Below are positions 45,042 to 54,391 of a stretch of DNA of 64,000 nt, piece by piece. The DNA comes from JACKII01 sp965202745 (GTDB lineage: Bacteria > Pseudomonadota > Alphaproteobacteria > Bin95), in contig CBDBCB010000021.1 of NCBI GenBank assembly GCA_965202745.1, positions 186,001 to 250,000 of the forward strand, given 5' to 3'. Made by a program: the position numbers and the translations under genes. The notes under the pieces were generated by a model, which was given only the letters and a program-made list of their open reading frames with translations, was not told the DNA's origin and did no database searches. Each line of letters starts with the position of its first letter. Positions within the stretch are counted from its first letter, which is position 1.

Positions 45042-45290
45042 ATGGCCGAGCAACTGTTGCATTTGGTTTTCGGCGGCCGTTTGAAAGACACGCAAGAGCG
45101 CATCTTTCACGACACGAAAGACTTGGACATAGTTGGGATGTACCCGAATTATGCGGAAGCCTACCGTGTGTGGCGTGGCAAGGCGCAGAGCACGATCGAC
45201 GATGCGGAAATCCGCTACTTCATCGTACACGTTCACAAGCTGCTTGATCCGGAGGACGACCATCATCCGGACGGCCATAAGGATGATTGA
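45042..45290 (+). CDS. DUF4170 domain-containing protein
   Basis: An 82-residue protein, MAEQLLHLVFGGRLKD with the block DLDIVGMYPNYAEAYRVWRG and YFIVHVHKLLDPE. This is DUF4170, a small conserved alphaproteobacterial protein of unknown function. A 9-bp gap separates it from the downstream oxygenase gene. Confidence 0.88.
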   Translation: MAEQLLHLVFGGRLKDTQERIFHDTKDLDIVGMYPNYAEAYRVWRGKAQSTIDDAEIRYFIVHVHKLLDPEDDHHPDGHKDD

Positions 45291-45299
45291 CGGGCAACG

Positions 45300-45989
45300 A
45301 TGGATCAGTCTGTGCTCTCGCTCGATTGGCAGTCGATTGATGCTGACATCCAACGGCAGGGGTACGCGCTGACGCCGTCGCTGCTTTCGGCTGAAGACTG
45401 CGCCGCTCTGATTGCCCTGTACGATCAGGATCACCGATTCCGCCGGCGCATTGTGATGGAGCGTCATGCTTATGGCGCTGGCAGCTACGGTTACTTCGCA
45501 GAGCCTCTGCCGCCCCTTGTTACTGAATTGCGGCACGCCTTTTTCGGCAGATTGAGCCCAATTGCCAATCGTTTGATGGCCAATATGCGCTCGGATGTCC
45601 GCTACCCGGCAACCTTGACCAAATATCGGCAAGAATGTGCGGCGGCCGGACAGGCGAAACCGACTCCGCTCCTGTTGCGGTACGAGGCTGGCGGGTACAA
45701 TCGGCTGCATCGCGACCTGTCATTTCCCCTTCAGGCAACTGCTATGTTGAGTCAACCTGGGGTGGACTTTACCGGCGGGCAATTCATGCTGGTCGAGAAC
45801 CGGCCACGGCAACAGGCGATAGGCTCGGCGGTGGATATTCCACAAGGTTGCTTTATTCTTTTCCCTACCAATGAGCGTCCGGTAGAGGGCAAGCGCGGCT
45901 ATGTCAAAGCGAGCATGCGCCATGGTGTTAGCACGGTGTTAACAGGTCAGCGCTCCACCCTTGGCCTAATCTTCCATGATGCGGCATAG
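45300..45989 (+). CDS. 2OG-Fe(II) oxygenase
   Basis: A 229-residue double-stranded beta-helix dioxygenase. The iron ligands are His137 and Asp139 (NRLHRDLSFPLQ) and His208 (SMRHGVST), with Arg218 for 2-oxoglutarate. The prolyl-hydroxylase-like arrangement suggests a protein or small-molecule hydroxylase. It sits closely behind the DUF4170 gene, likely co-transcribed. Target unknown. Confidence 0.9.
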   Translation: MDQSVLSLDWQSIDADIQRQGYALTPSLLSAEDCAALIALYDQDHRFRRRIVMERHAYGAGSYGYFAEPLPPLVTELRHAFFGRLSPIANRLMANMRSDVRYPATLTKYRQECAAAGQAKPTPLLLRYEAGGYNRLHRDLSFPLQATAMLSQPGVDFTGGQFMLVENRPRQQAIGSAVDIPQGCFILFPTNERPVEGKRGYVKASMRHGVSTVLTGQRSTLGLIFHDAA

Positions 45990-46015
45990 CAAATCAGCTG
46001 TGCCGGTCGCCGCAA

Positions 46016-46645
46016 CTATTGGGTGGCCCACAGGATCCTCGCGATCCACTCGACGTGAGTGGTCGGCAGAACGGGGTTAGCGTATTCCGCGTTGATGCTG
46101 CGCAATTCAATGCGTTGCACGGTTCGGCGGACCAGCTCCTTCGCCATGACTTCGCCCCCGCTGGTTTTAACGACGACGCGGTCGCCGCTGCGGATGTTGG
46201 CAACGGGGGAAATGATGATCCGGTTGCCATCCCGGCACAGCGGCTCCATGGAATCGCCGCTAACCATCAATGCATAGGCGTTCGGGTCGCCGATGTCGGG
46301 AAATACGATCTCTTCCCAGCCGGAACCGGTCGGGTAGCCGACATCATCAAAATAGCCGTTATCGCCGGCCTGGGCAAGGTCGATGACTGGAATCCGCTGG
46401 GTAACGGTCGTCGTGGCGTTCGGCAATTCCCGCAGCAAATCAGATAAGTTGGAGCCGGTTGCCGACAGGATCTTCGCGATACTCTCTGTGCTGGGCCAGC
46501 GCAACTTGCCGTTACGAGTCGATCGCTTGCTTTTGTTTAAAGTCGTCGCGTCGAGTCCGGCGCGTTTCGCCAACCCCGATGGTGACAGATTGTTCCTGGC
46601 CGCTAAACGGTCGATGGCTTCCCAGATGTCAGAATGTTTTAGCAT
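46016..46645 (-). CDS. Phage-type transcriptional repressor (XRE + S24 peptidase)
   Basis: A 209-residue LexA/CI-like protein. An N-terminal helix-turn-helix (LSPSGLAKRAGLDATTLNKS) is followed by an S24 domain with catalytic Ser132 (SGDSMEPL) and Lys160 (VVVKTSGG). An Ala-Gly pair at 93-94 is a candidate self-cleavage site, so RecA-stimulated induction is plausible. It is divergent from the phage-like genes starting at 46752 and is the likely lysogenic control gene of the remnant. Confidence 0.88.
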   Translation of the reverse strand: MLKHSDIWEAIDRLAARNNLSPSGLAKRAGLDATTLNKSKRSTRNGKLRWPSTESIAKILSATGSNLSDLLRELPNATTTVTQRIPVIDLAQAGDNGYFDDVGYPTGSGWEEIVFPDIGDPNAYALMVSGDSMEPLCRDGNRIIISPVANIRSGDRVVVKTSGGEVMAKELVRRTVQRIELRSINAEYANPVLPTTHVEWIARILWATQ

Positions 46646-46751
46646 GGCTGCCTTGCGCGTGATGTTAGGAAGGTAGTCTTATATTTCGCTTGGTATACAT
46701 TAGGAATATTGTCATATAATGCAAGGTTCCACGCACTGATGGGAGATTAGC
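46646..46751. promoter_or_regulatory. Divergent repressor control region
   Basis: AT-rich gap with two TTAGGAA motifs (about 46671 and 46701). A related TATAGGAATATAT occurs about 820 bp downstream near 47521. These may be repressor half-sites; the left one lies 26 bp upstream of the repressor start codon. Confidence 0.4.
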
Positions 46752-47099
46752 ATGGTTGAATGCAGTCAATACCAAGCAGTTGTAACGACGGAAGTTGGTA
46801 CGCCGTTTGCAAATGCGGATGAAGCCTGGCTATGGGCCGTCAAGGGAATGAAAAGCCGGCTGGATGGTACCAACATTAAGGACGGAATGGCTGATACGAT
46901 AAGGCCATGCGAAGCTTCAGATATCCTAATCTGCGTGCGCTCTTTACGGCGGGAGGGGAAGATCAGCGCGGATGAATTGCGGGTATTGCTGCTCTATGGC
47001 AGCTATTCGGTATTGCCGATGGTGCTGGGCAAAAAGCATGCGGCAGCAAACCAATATTGGCAGCGGGGGATTGAAGCGCTTGCACCTATTTTAGAATAA
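46752..47099 (+). CDS. Phage-associated hypothetical protein
   Basis: A 115-residue protein, MVECSQYQAVVTTEVGTPFA with CEASDILICVRSLRREGKIS and LLYGSYSVLPMVLGKKHAAA. Helical, no recognised domain. First rightward gene opposite the repressor, so it may be the early gene (replication, anti-repressor or terminase-small-like). Family not recognised with confidence. Confidence 0.6.
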   Translation: MVECSQYQAVVTTEVGTPFANADEAWLWAVKGMKSRLDGTNIKDGMADTIRPCEASDILICVRSLRREGKISADELRVLLLYGSYSVLPMVLGKKHAAANQYWQRGIEALAPILE

Positions 47100-47136
47100 A
47101 AAGGGAGCATATATTGCCAAAAGGCAGGAGCTAGCC

Positions 47137-47511
47137 ATGGGCGTTAGGGCGTTGGTGGTTTTTTCCGGGCAAACCGACTTTTGGTGGCGGAGGGTTTTAA
47201 AGCCTGGTTACCGGCACTGTGGCGTCATCGTCGAGTGTGGTCAGCATTGGCTGGTAGTAGAGCCGCTCGCCCCACACCTGCACCTGCGGTTACTGCCAAT
47301 GTCAGGCGATGCCTTGACCGCAGCACTGAAACGTCGGGGCCTGGATGTGGTTGAAACCTTGGTTCGGCTGCCGGGCGGGCCCGGGCGGTGGCCATCCCTA
47401 TTCAGCTGTGTGGAGGTGGTTAAGCGTACGTTGGGGCTGAGGGAACCCATGGTGCAGACGCCATGGCAGCTTTGGCAAAAAATTTTGGAAAATAGGAAAA
47501 TAAACCTTTAA
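47137..47511 (+). CDS. Phage-associated protein, possibly circularly permuted papain/NlpC-like
   Basis: A 124-residue protein starting MGVRALVVFSGQTDFWWRRV. It has a His in PGYRHCGVIVECG followed later by a Cys in FSCVEVVKRTLGL, the order seen in permuted NlpC/P60-type hydrolases. I recall similar small proteins just upstream of portal genes in alphaproteobacterial podoviruses. Catalytic assignment is inference. Confidence 0.6.
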   Translation: MGVRALVVFSGQTDFWWRRVLKPGYRHCGVIVECGQHWLVVEPLAPHLHLRLLPMSGDALTAALKRRGLDVVETLVRLPGGPGRWPSLFSCVEVVKRTLGLREPMVQTPWQLWQKILENRKINL

Positions 47512-47547
47512 ATAGAATCAATATAGGAATATATAGCTAATCAAGAT

Positions 47548-47579
47548 GGCCCCAGTGCGCCCAGCGCCTGGGGCCTTTT
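47548..47579 (+). terminator. Rho-independent terminator in prophage remnant
   Basis: GGCCCCA pairs with TGGGGCC, then TTTTCT. It separates the early genes from the structural genes. Confidence 0.75.
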
Positions 47580-47639
47580 CTGTTTCCAGGCCATTTTTTA
47601 CCGGTCTGCCCCGCGGCACCGGTATCGGAAGGAGGATGG

Positions 47640-47876
47640 ATGGGCGCCATCATTAGCCCGCTGACCGGCAACGTTTCCATGCCGGTTCCAGCCCTGGCAA
47701 TCATTGAACCAGACGTCGACTCGGCAGAGGCCGCCGGTGAAGCCGCTGCCGCAGCAAGACGGGCGTTCTTCGCACGTCAGAAAAAGGGGCGGCTCGGTAC
47801 CATTGCGACCAGTGCGCGGGGCATTCTCAGCCCGGGTCAACTGGCTGCTGTCCGCCGTTCACTGCTTGGAGAATAG
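47640..47876 (+). CDS. Small phage-associated protein
   Basis: A 78-residue protein with GGAAGGAGG upstream. N-terminus MGAIISPLTGNVSMPVPALA; Ala-rich middle (EAAGEAAAAARRAFF) and a basic C-terminus. It abuts the portal gene. Role unknown, perhaps virion assembly. Confidence 0.55.
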   Translation: MGAIISPLTGNVSMPVPALAIIEPDVDSAEAAGEAAAAARRAFFARQKKGRLGTIATSARGILSPGQLAAVRRSLLGE

Positions 47877-49405
47877 ATGATGAAAACCGCAGAAATTCTC
47901 CGTCAGGAATTCTCGCACGCCTTCCGTGGCCGGATGGTGTGGGAAGAGCACTGGCGGGATTGCTATGCCTTTGCCATGCCCCAGCGCGGCGGGAAGCTTG
48001 GCAGCGCAGGTCAGGGTGGACGCCGCCCCGACCGCTTGTTCGACTGCACTGCCGCGGACGCCGTGGAGCAGCTTGCTGCCAGTTTGTTGTCTGAGTTGAC
48101 GCCGCCATGGTTACGTTGGGTTGAACTGAGCCCAGGACTGGAAATGTCGGTCGATGACGCTGCGGAAATCTCCCCAGCATTGGATCGGGCAAGCGCAACT
48201 CTCCAATCCCATTTCGACCGCTCTAACTTTGCAGTCGAGATACACCAGTGCTACCTGGATTTGGTGACGGCCGGTACGGCCTGCCTGATGTTTGAAGAAG
48301 CGCCGATCGGCGATGCAAGCGCATTTCGGTTCACGGCAGTTCCCATTCACGATGTCATCTTGCAGGAAGGCGTCACCGGCCGTCTGGACCGGACTTGGCG
48401 GCGCATAAAGCTTCGCCCGGAGCAATTTTCCGAGCGGTTCGGGCAGCCGCCGGCTGCGGCGCCCGGCACCGACGCCCCGGCGAAAATCGGCGTGCTGGCA
48501 GCTGTCCGTCCTCTCCAACAGGGCTATCACTATATAGCCGTTCGCGAGTTGGCTGAGGGGGAGGATAAAGTCCTCGCAGAGGGGAGTCTGCCTCCAACCC
48601 GTTCATCGGGTTCCGATGGTTGAAAGCACCGGGCGAATCCTATGGTCGGTCGTCGGTGATGACGGCATTGCCGGACATCAAAACGGCGAACAAAGTGGTT
48701 GAACTGATCCTGAAGAATGCCTCCATCGCTGTTACCAGCATCTGGCAGGCGGACGATGATGGTGTTCTGAACCTGGGCACGGTCAAGTTGGTGCCAGGCA
48801 CCATCATCCCGAAAGCAGTGGGCTCTGCCGGGCTCGCACCACTACAGGCACCTGGCCGGTTCGATGTTTCCGAGTTGGTCCTGACTGACCTGCGTGCCCG
48901 TATCCGTCATGCGTTGCTGGTTGACCGTCTGGGCGCGGTGCAGGGGCCACGGATGACCGCGACCGAAGTACTGGAGCGGGCCGCGGAAATGGCGCGGATC
49001 CTGGGCGCAACCCACGGACGGCTTCAGACTGAGTTGTTGACCCCGCTCATATCGCGCGGAATGAGCATTCTTCGCCGCCGCGGCGAGATACCTGACATCC
49101 AGGTTGACGGGCATTCTGTCGACTTGCGTTACCGCTCACCCATGGCGGAGGTGCAGAACCGTGCAGAAGCGCAGTCGGCGCTGAGTTGGATTAAAACGGT
49201 TTCTGACATAGGGCCCGAAGGTCTTTCGGTGGTTGATCTGCCGGCGTTTGCCCGATGGTTGGCGGCGAAAATGTCGGTGCCAGGCGAACTGCTCCGCGCA
49301 CCAGCCCCACACGGGCTCGGTGGCATCGAAGCGGAAGCTGATCTGGCGGAAATTTCAGGCGCATTGCTGCCGCTGGTTGAGGGGAGTACCGCCCATGCCG
49401 GCTAG
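47877..49405 (+). pseudogene. Podovirus-type portal (head-tail connector) protein, frameshifted
   Basis: The frame begins MMKTAEILRQEFSHAFRGRM and shows the connector signature RRPDRLFDCTAADAVEQLAA with SLLSELTPPWLRWVELSPG (PF12236-like). Near 48590 one base is missing; the next frame resumes NPFIGFRWLKAPGESYGRSS and MTALPDIKTANKVVELILK, continuing to 49405. Together about 509 residues, the size of podovirus portal proteins, which form the dodecameric ring at the capsid vertex. Confidence 0.82.
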
Positions 49406-50144
49406 CGCTGAAGATGGATGGGCCTGGTTCGATGGCGCGCCGGGACGCGATGCTGACACGGACGTGCGTCGCTGCTTCGTCCGGGCTTTCAACACAGGGG
49501 CCGGCCGAGAGGTGCTGGCCCACCTGCGCGCGGCCACCATCGAGCGGCGGACACCGTCTGAGGCCTCAGACGGGTTCCTGCGCCATTTGGGTGGCTCGGT
49601 CAAAGTCCCGGACGCCACATTCCGCCTGGCGATGGGCGTGCCGGAAACGCCGGGCAGCTATGAATTGCAGCTGGACGACGACGGCCTGGACGCCGATCCG
49701 GAGGTGAACCGCCGGCTTCATGACGCTGGCTTCACACAAAGCCAGGCGCAATTGGTCTACGACCTGGCACGGGAATATATCGGCCCGATGGTGCAGCAGA
49801 CCGCGGCCGATTTCGAAGCCGAGCGCCAGACGGAACGTCTGCAAAAGCAATTTGGTGGCGCGGAGGCGTGGACTGGTGTTTCCCGTCAGATCCAGGAATG
49901 GGGCAAGGCAAACCTCGCTTCAGCGGCCATCTCCACCACATATGAAAGGTGCATAGCCTTGCATCAGATGATGCAGAGCCATGAGCCTGGATTGGTGCGC
50001 AACAGCGCGCCGGCAGAGCGCAACGGCGCTGACGAGTTGAAAGCGATGATGCGTGACCCGCGCTACTGGCGTGAACGCGACCCGGCTTTCATCCGGCAAG
50101 TTACCGACGGTTTCAGCCGCTTATACGCAGATGGCGAAAGCTAG
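49395..50144 (+). CDS. Phage capsid assembly/scaffolding-like protein
   Basis: ATG at 49395 overlaps the end of the portal frame, as is usual in virion gene blocks. A 249-residue acidic helical protein: VRRCFVRAFNTGAGREVLAH near the N-terminus, LQKQFGGAEAWTGVSRQIQE in the middle. It lies between portal and capsid genes, where podoviruses encode scaffold proteins. The first 60 residues resemble a small Bbp19-like domain, so it may be a fusion. Moderately sure. Confidence 0.6.
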   Translation: MPASAEDGWAWFDGAPGRDADTDVRRCFVRAFNTGAGREVLAHLRAATIERRTPSEASDGFLRHLGGSVKVPDATFRLAMGVPETPGSYELQLDDDGLDADPEVNRRLHDAGFTQSQAQLVYDLAREYIGPMVQQTAADFEAERQTERLQKQFGGAEAWTGVSRQIQEWGKANLASAAISTTYERCIALHQMMQSHEPGLVRNSAPAERNGADELKAMMRDPRYWRERDPAFIRQVTDGFSRLYADGES

Positions 50145-50383
50145 CTGATCCCGCCGAACCGAAATCGCGAAGATGTTGCCGAATGGCACATCTGTGCGGT
50201 GGCCGGCCCGTCGGGGAACTGGCTGTTCGTTCTGCTGCCACTGCTTTGGGCAGTGACTAACCGTGCCAGCCCGGCGGGCCTTATGGCAGTGCACCGGCCG
50301 CTCAGGAGATAGCAATCTGCTGTTGCGGGAACCGGGCGAGCGCTGTTTCCACATCAACCCACAATCAAAGGAATTGACTGACC
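50145..50383. other. Gap between scaffold and capsid genes
   Basis: About 240 bp with GC-rich partial palindromes (GGCCGGCCCG and CCGGCGGGCC) and no supported gene. Probably untranslated leader of the capsid gene. Confidence 0.35.
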
Positions 50384-51192
50384 ATGTCGATTTCCATCGA
50401 CCAATCCTTCGTCCGCCAGTTCGAAGCCGAGGTTCACGAGGCTTATCAGCGGATGGGGTCCAAATTCCGCCAAACCGTGCGCGCCAAAGGCAGCGTGCGC
50501 AGTTCGTCCACGACCTTTCAGAAGGTCGGTCATGGCTCAGCCTCGACCAAGTCACGCCACGGCCTGGTCCCGGTTATGACCATCGATCACACCGCCATTG
50601 AGTGCGTGCTGACCGACTATTACGCTGGTGACTGGATCGACAAGCTCGACGAGATGAAAATCAACATCGACGAGCGCTATGTGATCGCCAACGCTGGTGC
50701 CTATGCGCTGGGCCGCAAGATCGATGAACTCATTATCGGCGGTCTGGACGCTTCCACTAACTATGCGGGCCTGAATACTGACGGTCTGACCAAGGACAAA
50801 ATCCTTACGGCCTTTGAGATGATGGGCTCTGCGGATATTCCGGACGATGGCCAGCGTTTTGCGGTCATTGGCTGGAAGCAGTGGGCGGAACTGTTGGATA
50901 TTCCGGAATTTGCCAATGCGGAAATATGTCGGTCCGGATTCGCTGCCCTGGCGCGATACCCAAGCCAAGCGTTGGCTGGGCACCACTTGGATCCCGCATT
51001 CCGGCCTGTCGATGGCTGGCTCTGCCCGTCTGTGCCATTGGTACCATCGCTCGGCAATTGGTCATGCTTCCGGTGAGGAAGTGCAGACCGACATCACCTG
51101 GCACGGCGACCGTGCAGCGTACTTTGTGGCGAACATGATGAGCCAGGGTGCTGTATTGGTCGATGGTGCAGGTGTCGTGACCATGCGTTGCT
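50384..51192 (+). pseudogene. Phage major capsid protein, frameshifted and 3'-truncated
   Basis: MSISIDQSFVRQFEAEVHEA, FQKVGHGSASTKSRHGLVPV and DYYAGDWIDKLDEMKINIDE are typical of a podovirus-type capsid protein. An extra A near 50922-50924 shifts the frame after IPEFANAE; the other frame continues YVGPDSLPWRDTQAKRWLGT and HGDRAAYFVANMMSQGAVLV. The gene is cut close to its C-terminus at about 51192 by the IS30 remnant. Confidence 0.82.
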
Positions 51193-52069
51193 TCGAATGG
51201 GACGGCATCGGGGGACGATCCATCGGGAACTGGCGCGCAACCGCAACGCAGACGGATAGCGCGGACCGCAGAGCCTGGGTCAGCAAACTTCGGGGGTCGA
51301 AGATCGAGCGTTCCACCCGCTTGGGCAATCATGGGAAGGACCGTCTTGCTACGGGATGGTCCCCCGAACAGATCGCCGGGCGGATGGAACTGGACGGAGG
51401 GGATCACGTCGTCAGCACAGAGGCTATCTATCGTCATGTCTTCAGCCGTGCCGGACGACGCGATGGCTTGCCCCAATATCGGGCTCAGCGAAAATCCAGA
51501 CGAGGCCGCAGAGCCCGCAACGGAAAGCGGGAACCTGCTATCCCGAACCGTGTGTCCATCCATCAACGCCCTGTTAGCGTTGCAGAAAGGACTGAGTTCG
51601 GACACTGGGAAGGAGATCTGGTGCCCTGCCGAAACCAGCGTGACATCCTGTTGACGCTGCAAGAGAGAAGGACCCGGTTCACACTTGGCCGGCGTCTTCT
51701 GAGCCAAGGTCTCCGAAGATACCGCTGCTGCTATCATTGCTGAACTAGGCGGTCTGCCCGAGCAGGCCCTTCGAACAATCACCCATGACAATGGTGGGGA
51801 GTTCGCCAGGCATGAAACGGTCAAGGACTGGATATGGAATGCCAGCCTATGGCTGCGATCCTCACAGCCCTTGGCAACGCGGCGGCATTGAGAATGCCAA
51901 CGGAAGGATAAGGCGCGAGCGGCCCCGATCCACAAGGCTTTCCGAATACCGCGAAACCGATATCGACGACATCGTCTGGATGCTTAACTCAACCCCGCGA
52001 AAATGCCTCGGCTTCCAGACACCAATCGAGGCCTTCGCGCCACACCTCGGTGGTGCACTTGAAATGTGA
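51193..52069 (+). mobile_element. IS30-family transposase remnant, multiply broken
   Basis: IS30 homology starts at about 51193 (MGRHRGTIHRELARN in one frame). After a small deletion it resumes SKIERSTRLGNHGKDRLATG, WSPEQIAGRMELDGG and RTEFGHWEGDLVPCRNQRDI. Two more single-base insertions (about 51710 and 51845) separate LGGLPEQALRTITHDNGGEF and SYGCDPHSPWQRGGIENAN-like sequence. The C-terminus to 52069 is good. No terminal repeats were found. It has inserted into, or recombined with, the capsid gene. Confidence 0.85.
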
Positions 52070-52164
52070 ATCCAGCGGGCGGCGGCTGGGCATGGGCATA
52101 TTCCTCCGTTGGCGTTTGTGCCAACAGAATACACCGTGCGGAAAACCATGAGCGGGAAAAGAAA

Positions 52165-52188
52165 AGGGGAGGCACTGAGGTCTCCCCT
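52165..52188. repeat. Hairpin repeat copy 1
   Basis: AGGGGAG, loop GCACTGAGGT, then CTCCCCT. A near-identical hairpin lies at 52288-52311. Confidence 0.7.
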
Positions 52189-52220
52189 CAAGCTGCTGAC
52201 AAAGCCCTAACCTCTGCCGT

Positions 52221-52243
52221 CACCCTTCGACAAGCTCAGGGTG
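52221..52243. repeat. REP-like hairpin
   Basis: CACCCT and AGGGTG flank TCGACAAGCTC. The core TTCGACAAGCTCAGGGTGAA is the common form of the element also seen (as a diverged pair) at 15890-15988. Confidence 0.65.
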
Positions 52244-52287
52244 AAGGATGGCGTTTCAGTCCTGCAAAGAACTTCTTTAGCAACCTG

Positions 52288-52311
52288 AGGGGAGGCACTG
52301 AGGCCTCCCCT
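52288..52311. repeat. Hairpin repeat copy 2
   Basis: AGGGGAGG, loop CACTGAGG, then CCTCCCCT; 26 bp from the 3' end of acs, which it could terminate. Confidence 0.7.
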
Positions 52312-52336
52312 TGGAACTGCAGCGCAGAAGCGCGTG

Positions 52337-54274
52337 TTACTTGTTCTGGCGGTTCTCGATCAGGTCGTCGACCACTTGCGGCTCGGCCAGGGTCGAGGTG
52401 TCGCCGAGGTTGCCGAAATCGTTCTCCGCGATCTTGCGCAGAATGCGGCGCATGATCTTGCCCGAGCGTGTCTTGGGCAGGCCGGGTGCCCACTGGATCA
52501 GATCCGGGGAGGCGATGGGGCCGATCTCGTGCCGGACCCAGCCAACCAGTTCCTTGCGCAGTTCCTCGGTCGGTTCCTCGCCGGCGTTCAGGGTGACGTA
52601 GGCGTAGATGCCCTGGCCCTTAATATCGTGCGGGTAACCGACAACCGCTGCCTCGGCCACCTTGGCGTGCGCAACCAGCGCGCTCTCCACCTCTGCCGTG
52701 CCCATGCGGTGGCCGCTAACGTTGATCACGTCGTCCACGCGGCCGGTGATCCAGTAATAGCCGTCCTCGTCCCGCATACAGCCGTCGCCGGAGAAGTACA
52801 TGCCTGGGTATATGGCAAAATAGGTGTCGATGAAGCGCGCATGATCACCATAGACGGTACGCATCTGGCCGGGCCAGCTATCTAGGATTACCAAGTTACC
52901 GCTAATAGCGCCGTCGAGCAGCGCCCCCTGATCATCGACCAGTGCCGGCTGAATGCCGAAGAAGGGCAGGGAGGCCGAACCGGGCTTCAGGTCGGTCGCG
53001 CCCGGTAGCGACGTGATCAGGCAGCCGCCGGTCTCCGTCTGCCACCACGTGTCGACGATCGGGCAGCGGCTATCCCCAACGACCCGGTAGTACCAGAGCC
53101 AGGCTTCCGGATTGATCGGTTCGCCGACCGAGCCCAGCAGGCGCAGCGACTTGCGGCTGGTGCGCTTTACCGGTTCGTCGCCGTCGCGCATCAGGGCGCG
53201 GATGGCGGTCGGCGCGGTATAGAAGATGTTGATGTTGTGCTTATCGCAGACTTCCCAGAACCGGCTGACGGTCGGGTAGTTGGGCACGCCTTCAAACATC
53301 AGCGTGGTCGCGCCGTTGGCTAGTGGCCCGTACACGATATAGCTGTGCCCGGTGACCCAGCCCACGTCCGCAGTGCACCAAAACACTTCGCCGTCTTTGT
53401 AATCGAACGTGTAGTAGTGGGTCATGGACGTGTAGACCATGTAGCCGCCGGTGGTGTGCAGCACGCCCTTCGGCTTGCCGGTGGAGCCACTGGTGTAGAG
53501 GATGAACAGCGGGTCTTCTGCGCCCATCTCCTCTGGCGTGCAGTCGGCAGACGCGGATGCCATTGCTTCGTGGTACCAGACGTCCCGGCCCTCAACGAAA
53601 GCGACATCGCCACCGGTACGCTTGACCATGATGCAGGTTTTACAGTCCGGACAGTCTTTCAGCGCTTCGTCAGTGTTGGCCTTGAGCGGCACGGTCTTGC
53701 CGCCGCGCAGGCCCTCATCCGCCGTAATGACGATCGTGGACTCGCAGTCATTGATCCGGCCAGCCAAGGCATCTGGCGAGAAACCGCCGAAGACGACTGA
53801 GTGAACGGCACCGATACGGGCGCAGGCCAGCAGCGCGACGGCTGCTTCCGGGATCATCGGCATATAAACGGTAACGCGGTCGCCTTTATTGACGCCCTGG
53901 GCCTTCAGTACGTTGGAGAACTTGCAGACTTCCTCGTGCAGCTCCCGGTAGGTGATGTGCTTGCTGTCTGCCGGGTCATCGCCTTCCCAGATGATGGCGG
54001 TCTGGTCGCCACGTTTGGCCAGGTGCCGGTCCAGGCAATTGTAGGCGGCGTTAGTAGTACCATCTTCGAACCAGCGGATATGCAGGTCGTCTTTGGCGTA
54101 GGAAACGTCCTTCACCTTTGAATAGGGCTTGAACCAATCGATGCGTTTGCCGTGCTCGCCCCAAAACCCCTCTGGGTCCTCGACCGAGCGGCGGTACATC
54201 TCGTCATAGGTGGCGCGGTCCACGTGGGCGCTGGCCGCGACATCAGCCGGGACCGGAAATAGATCGTCGGACAT
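52337..54274 (-). CDS. acs: Acetyl-CoA synthetase (AMP-forming)
   Basis: A 645-residue ACS. The N-terminal linker-type block FWGEHGKRIDWFKPYSKVKD is followed by the ATP-grasping motif YTSGSTGKPKGVLHTTGGY, DTWWQTETGG, and the C-terminal KTRSGKIMRRILRKIA, in which the second lysine is the acetylation-controlled catalytic lysine. It activates acetate for the TCA cycle or lipid synthesis. GAGGAGG precedes the start. Intact. Confidence 0.96.
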   Translation of the reverse strand: MSDDLFPVPADVAASAHVDRATYDEMYRRSVEDPEGFWGEHGKRIDWFKPYSKVKDVSYAKDDLHIRWFEDGTTNAAYNCLDRHLAKRGDQTAIIWEGDDPADSKHITYRELHEEVCKFSNVLKAQGVNKGDRVTVYMPMIPEAAVALLACARIGAVHSVVFGGFSPDALAGRINDCESTIVITADEGLRGGKTVPLKANTDEALKDCPDCKTCIMVKRTGGDVAFVEGRDVWYHEAMASASADCTPEEMGAEDPLFILYTSGSTGKPKGVLHTTGGYMVYTSMTHYYTFDYKDGEVFWCTADVGWVTGHSYIVYGPLANGATTLMFEGVPNYPTVSRFWEVCDKHNINIFYTAPTAIRALMRDGDEPVKRTSRKSLRLLGSVGEPINPEAWLWYYRVVGDSRCPIVDTWWQTETGGCLITSLPGATDLKPGSASLPFFGIQPALVDDQGALLDGAISGNLVILDSWPGQMRTVYGDHARFIDTYFAIYPGMYFSGDGCMRDEDGYYWITGRVDDVINVSGHRMGTAEVESALVAHAKVAEAAVVGYPHDIKGQGIYAYVTLNAGEEPTEELRKELVGWVRHEIGPIASPDLIQWAPGLPKTRSGKIMRRILRKIAENDFGNLGDTSTLAEPQVVDDLIENRQNK

Positions 54275-54391
54275 GGGTGCCTCCTCCTCAGCAGGCAGAA
54301 TTCGCTAGCGCTTAAGGCGTAGCTTTTAATTTACGGGCCAAGAGAGCTTGGCGCTATTGGACTTCTGTCGAGATATTCAGCAGTTGCGCTG

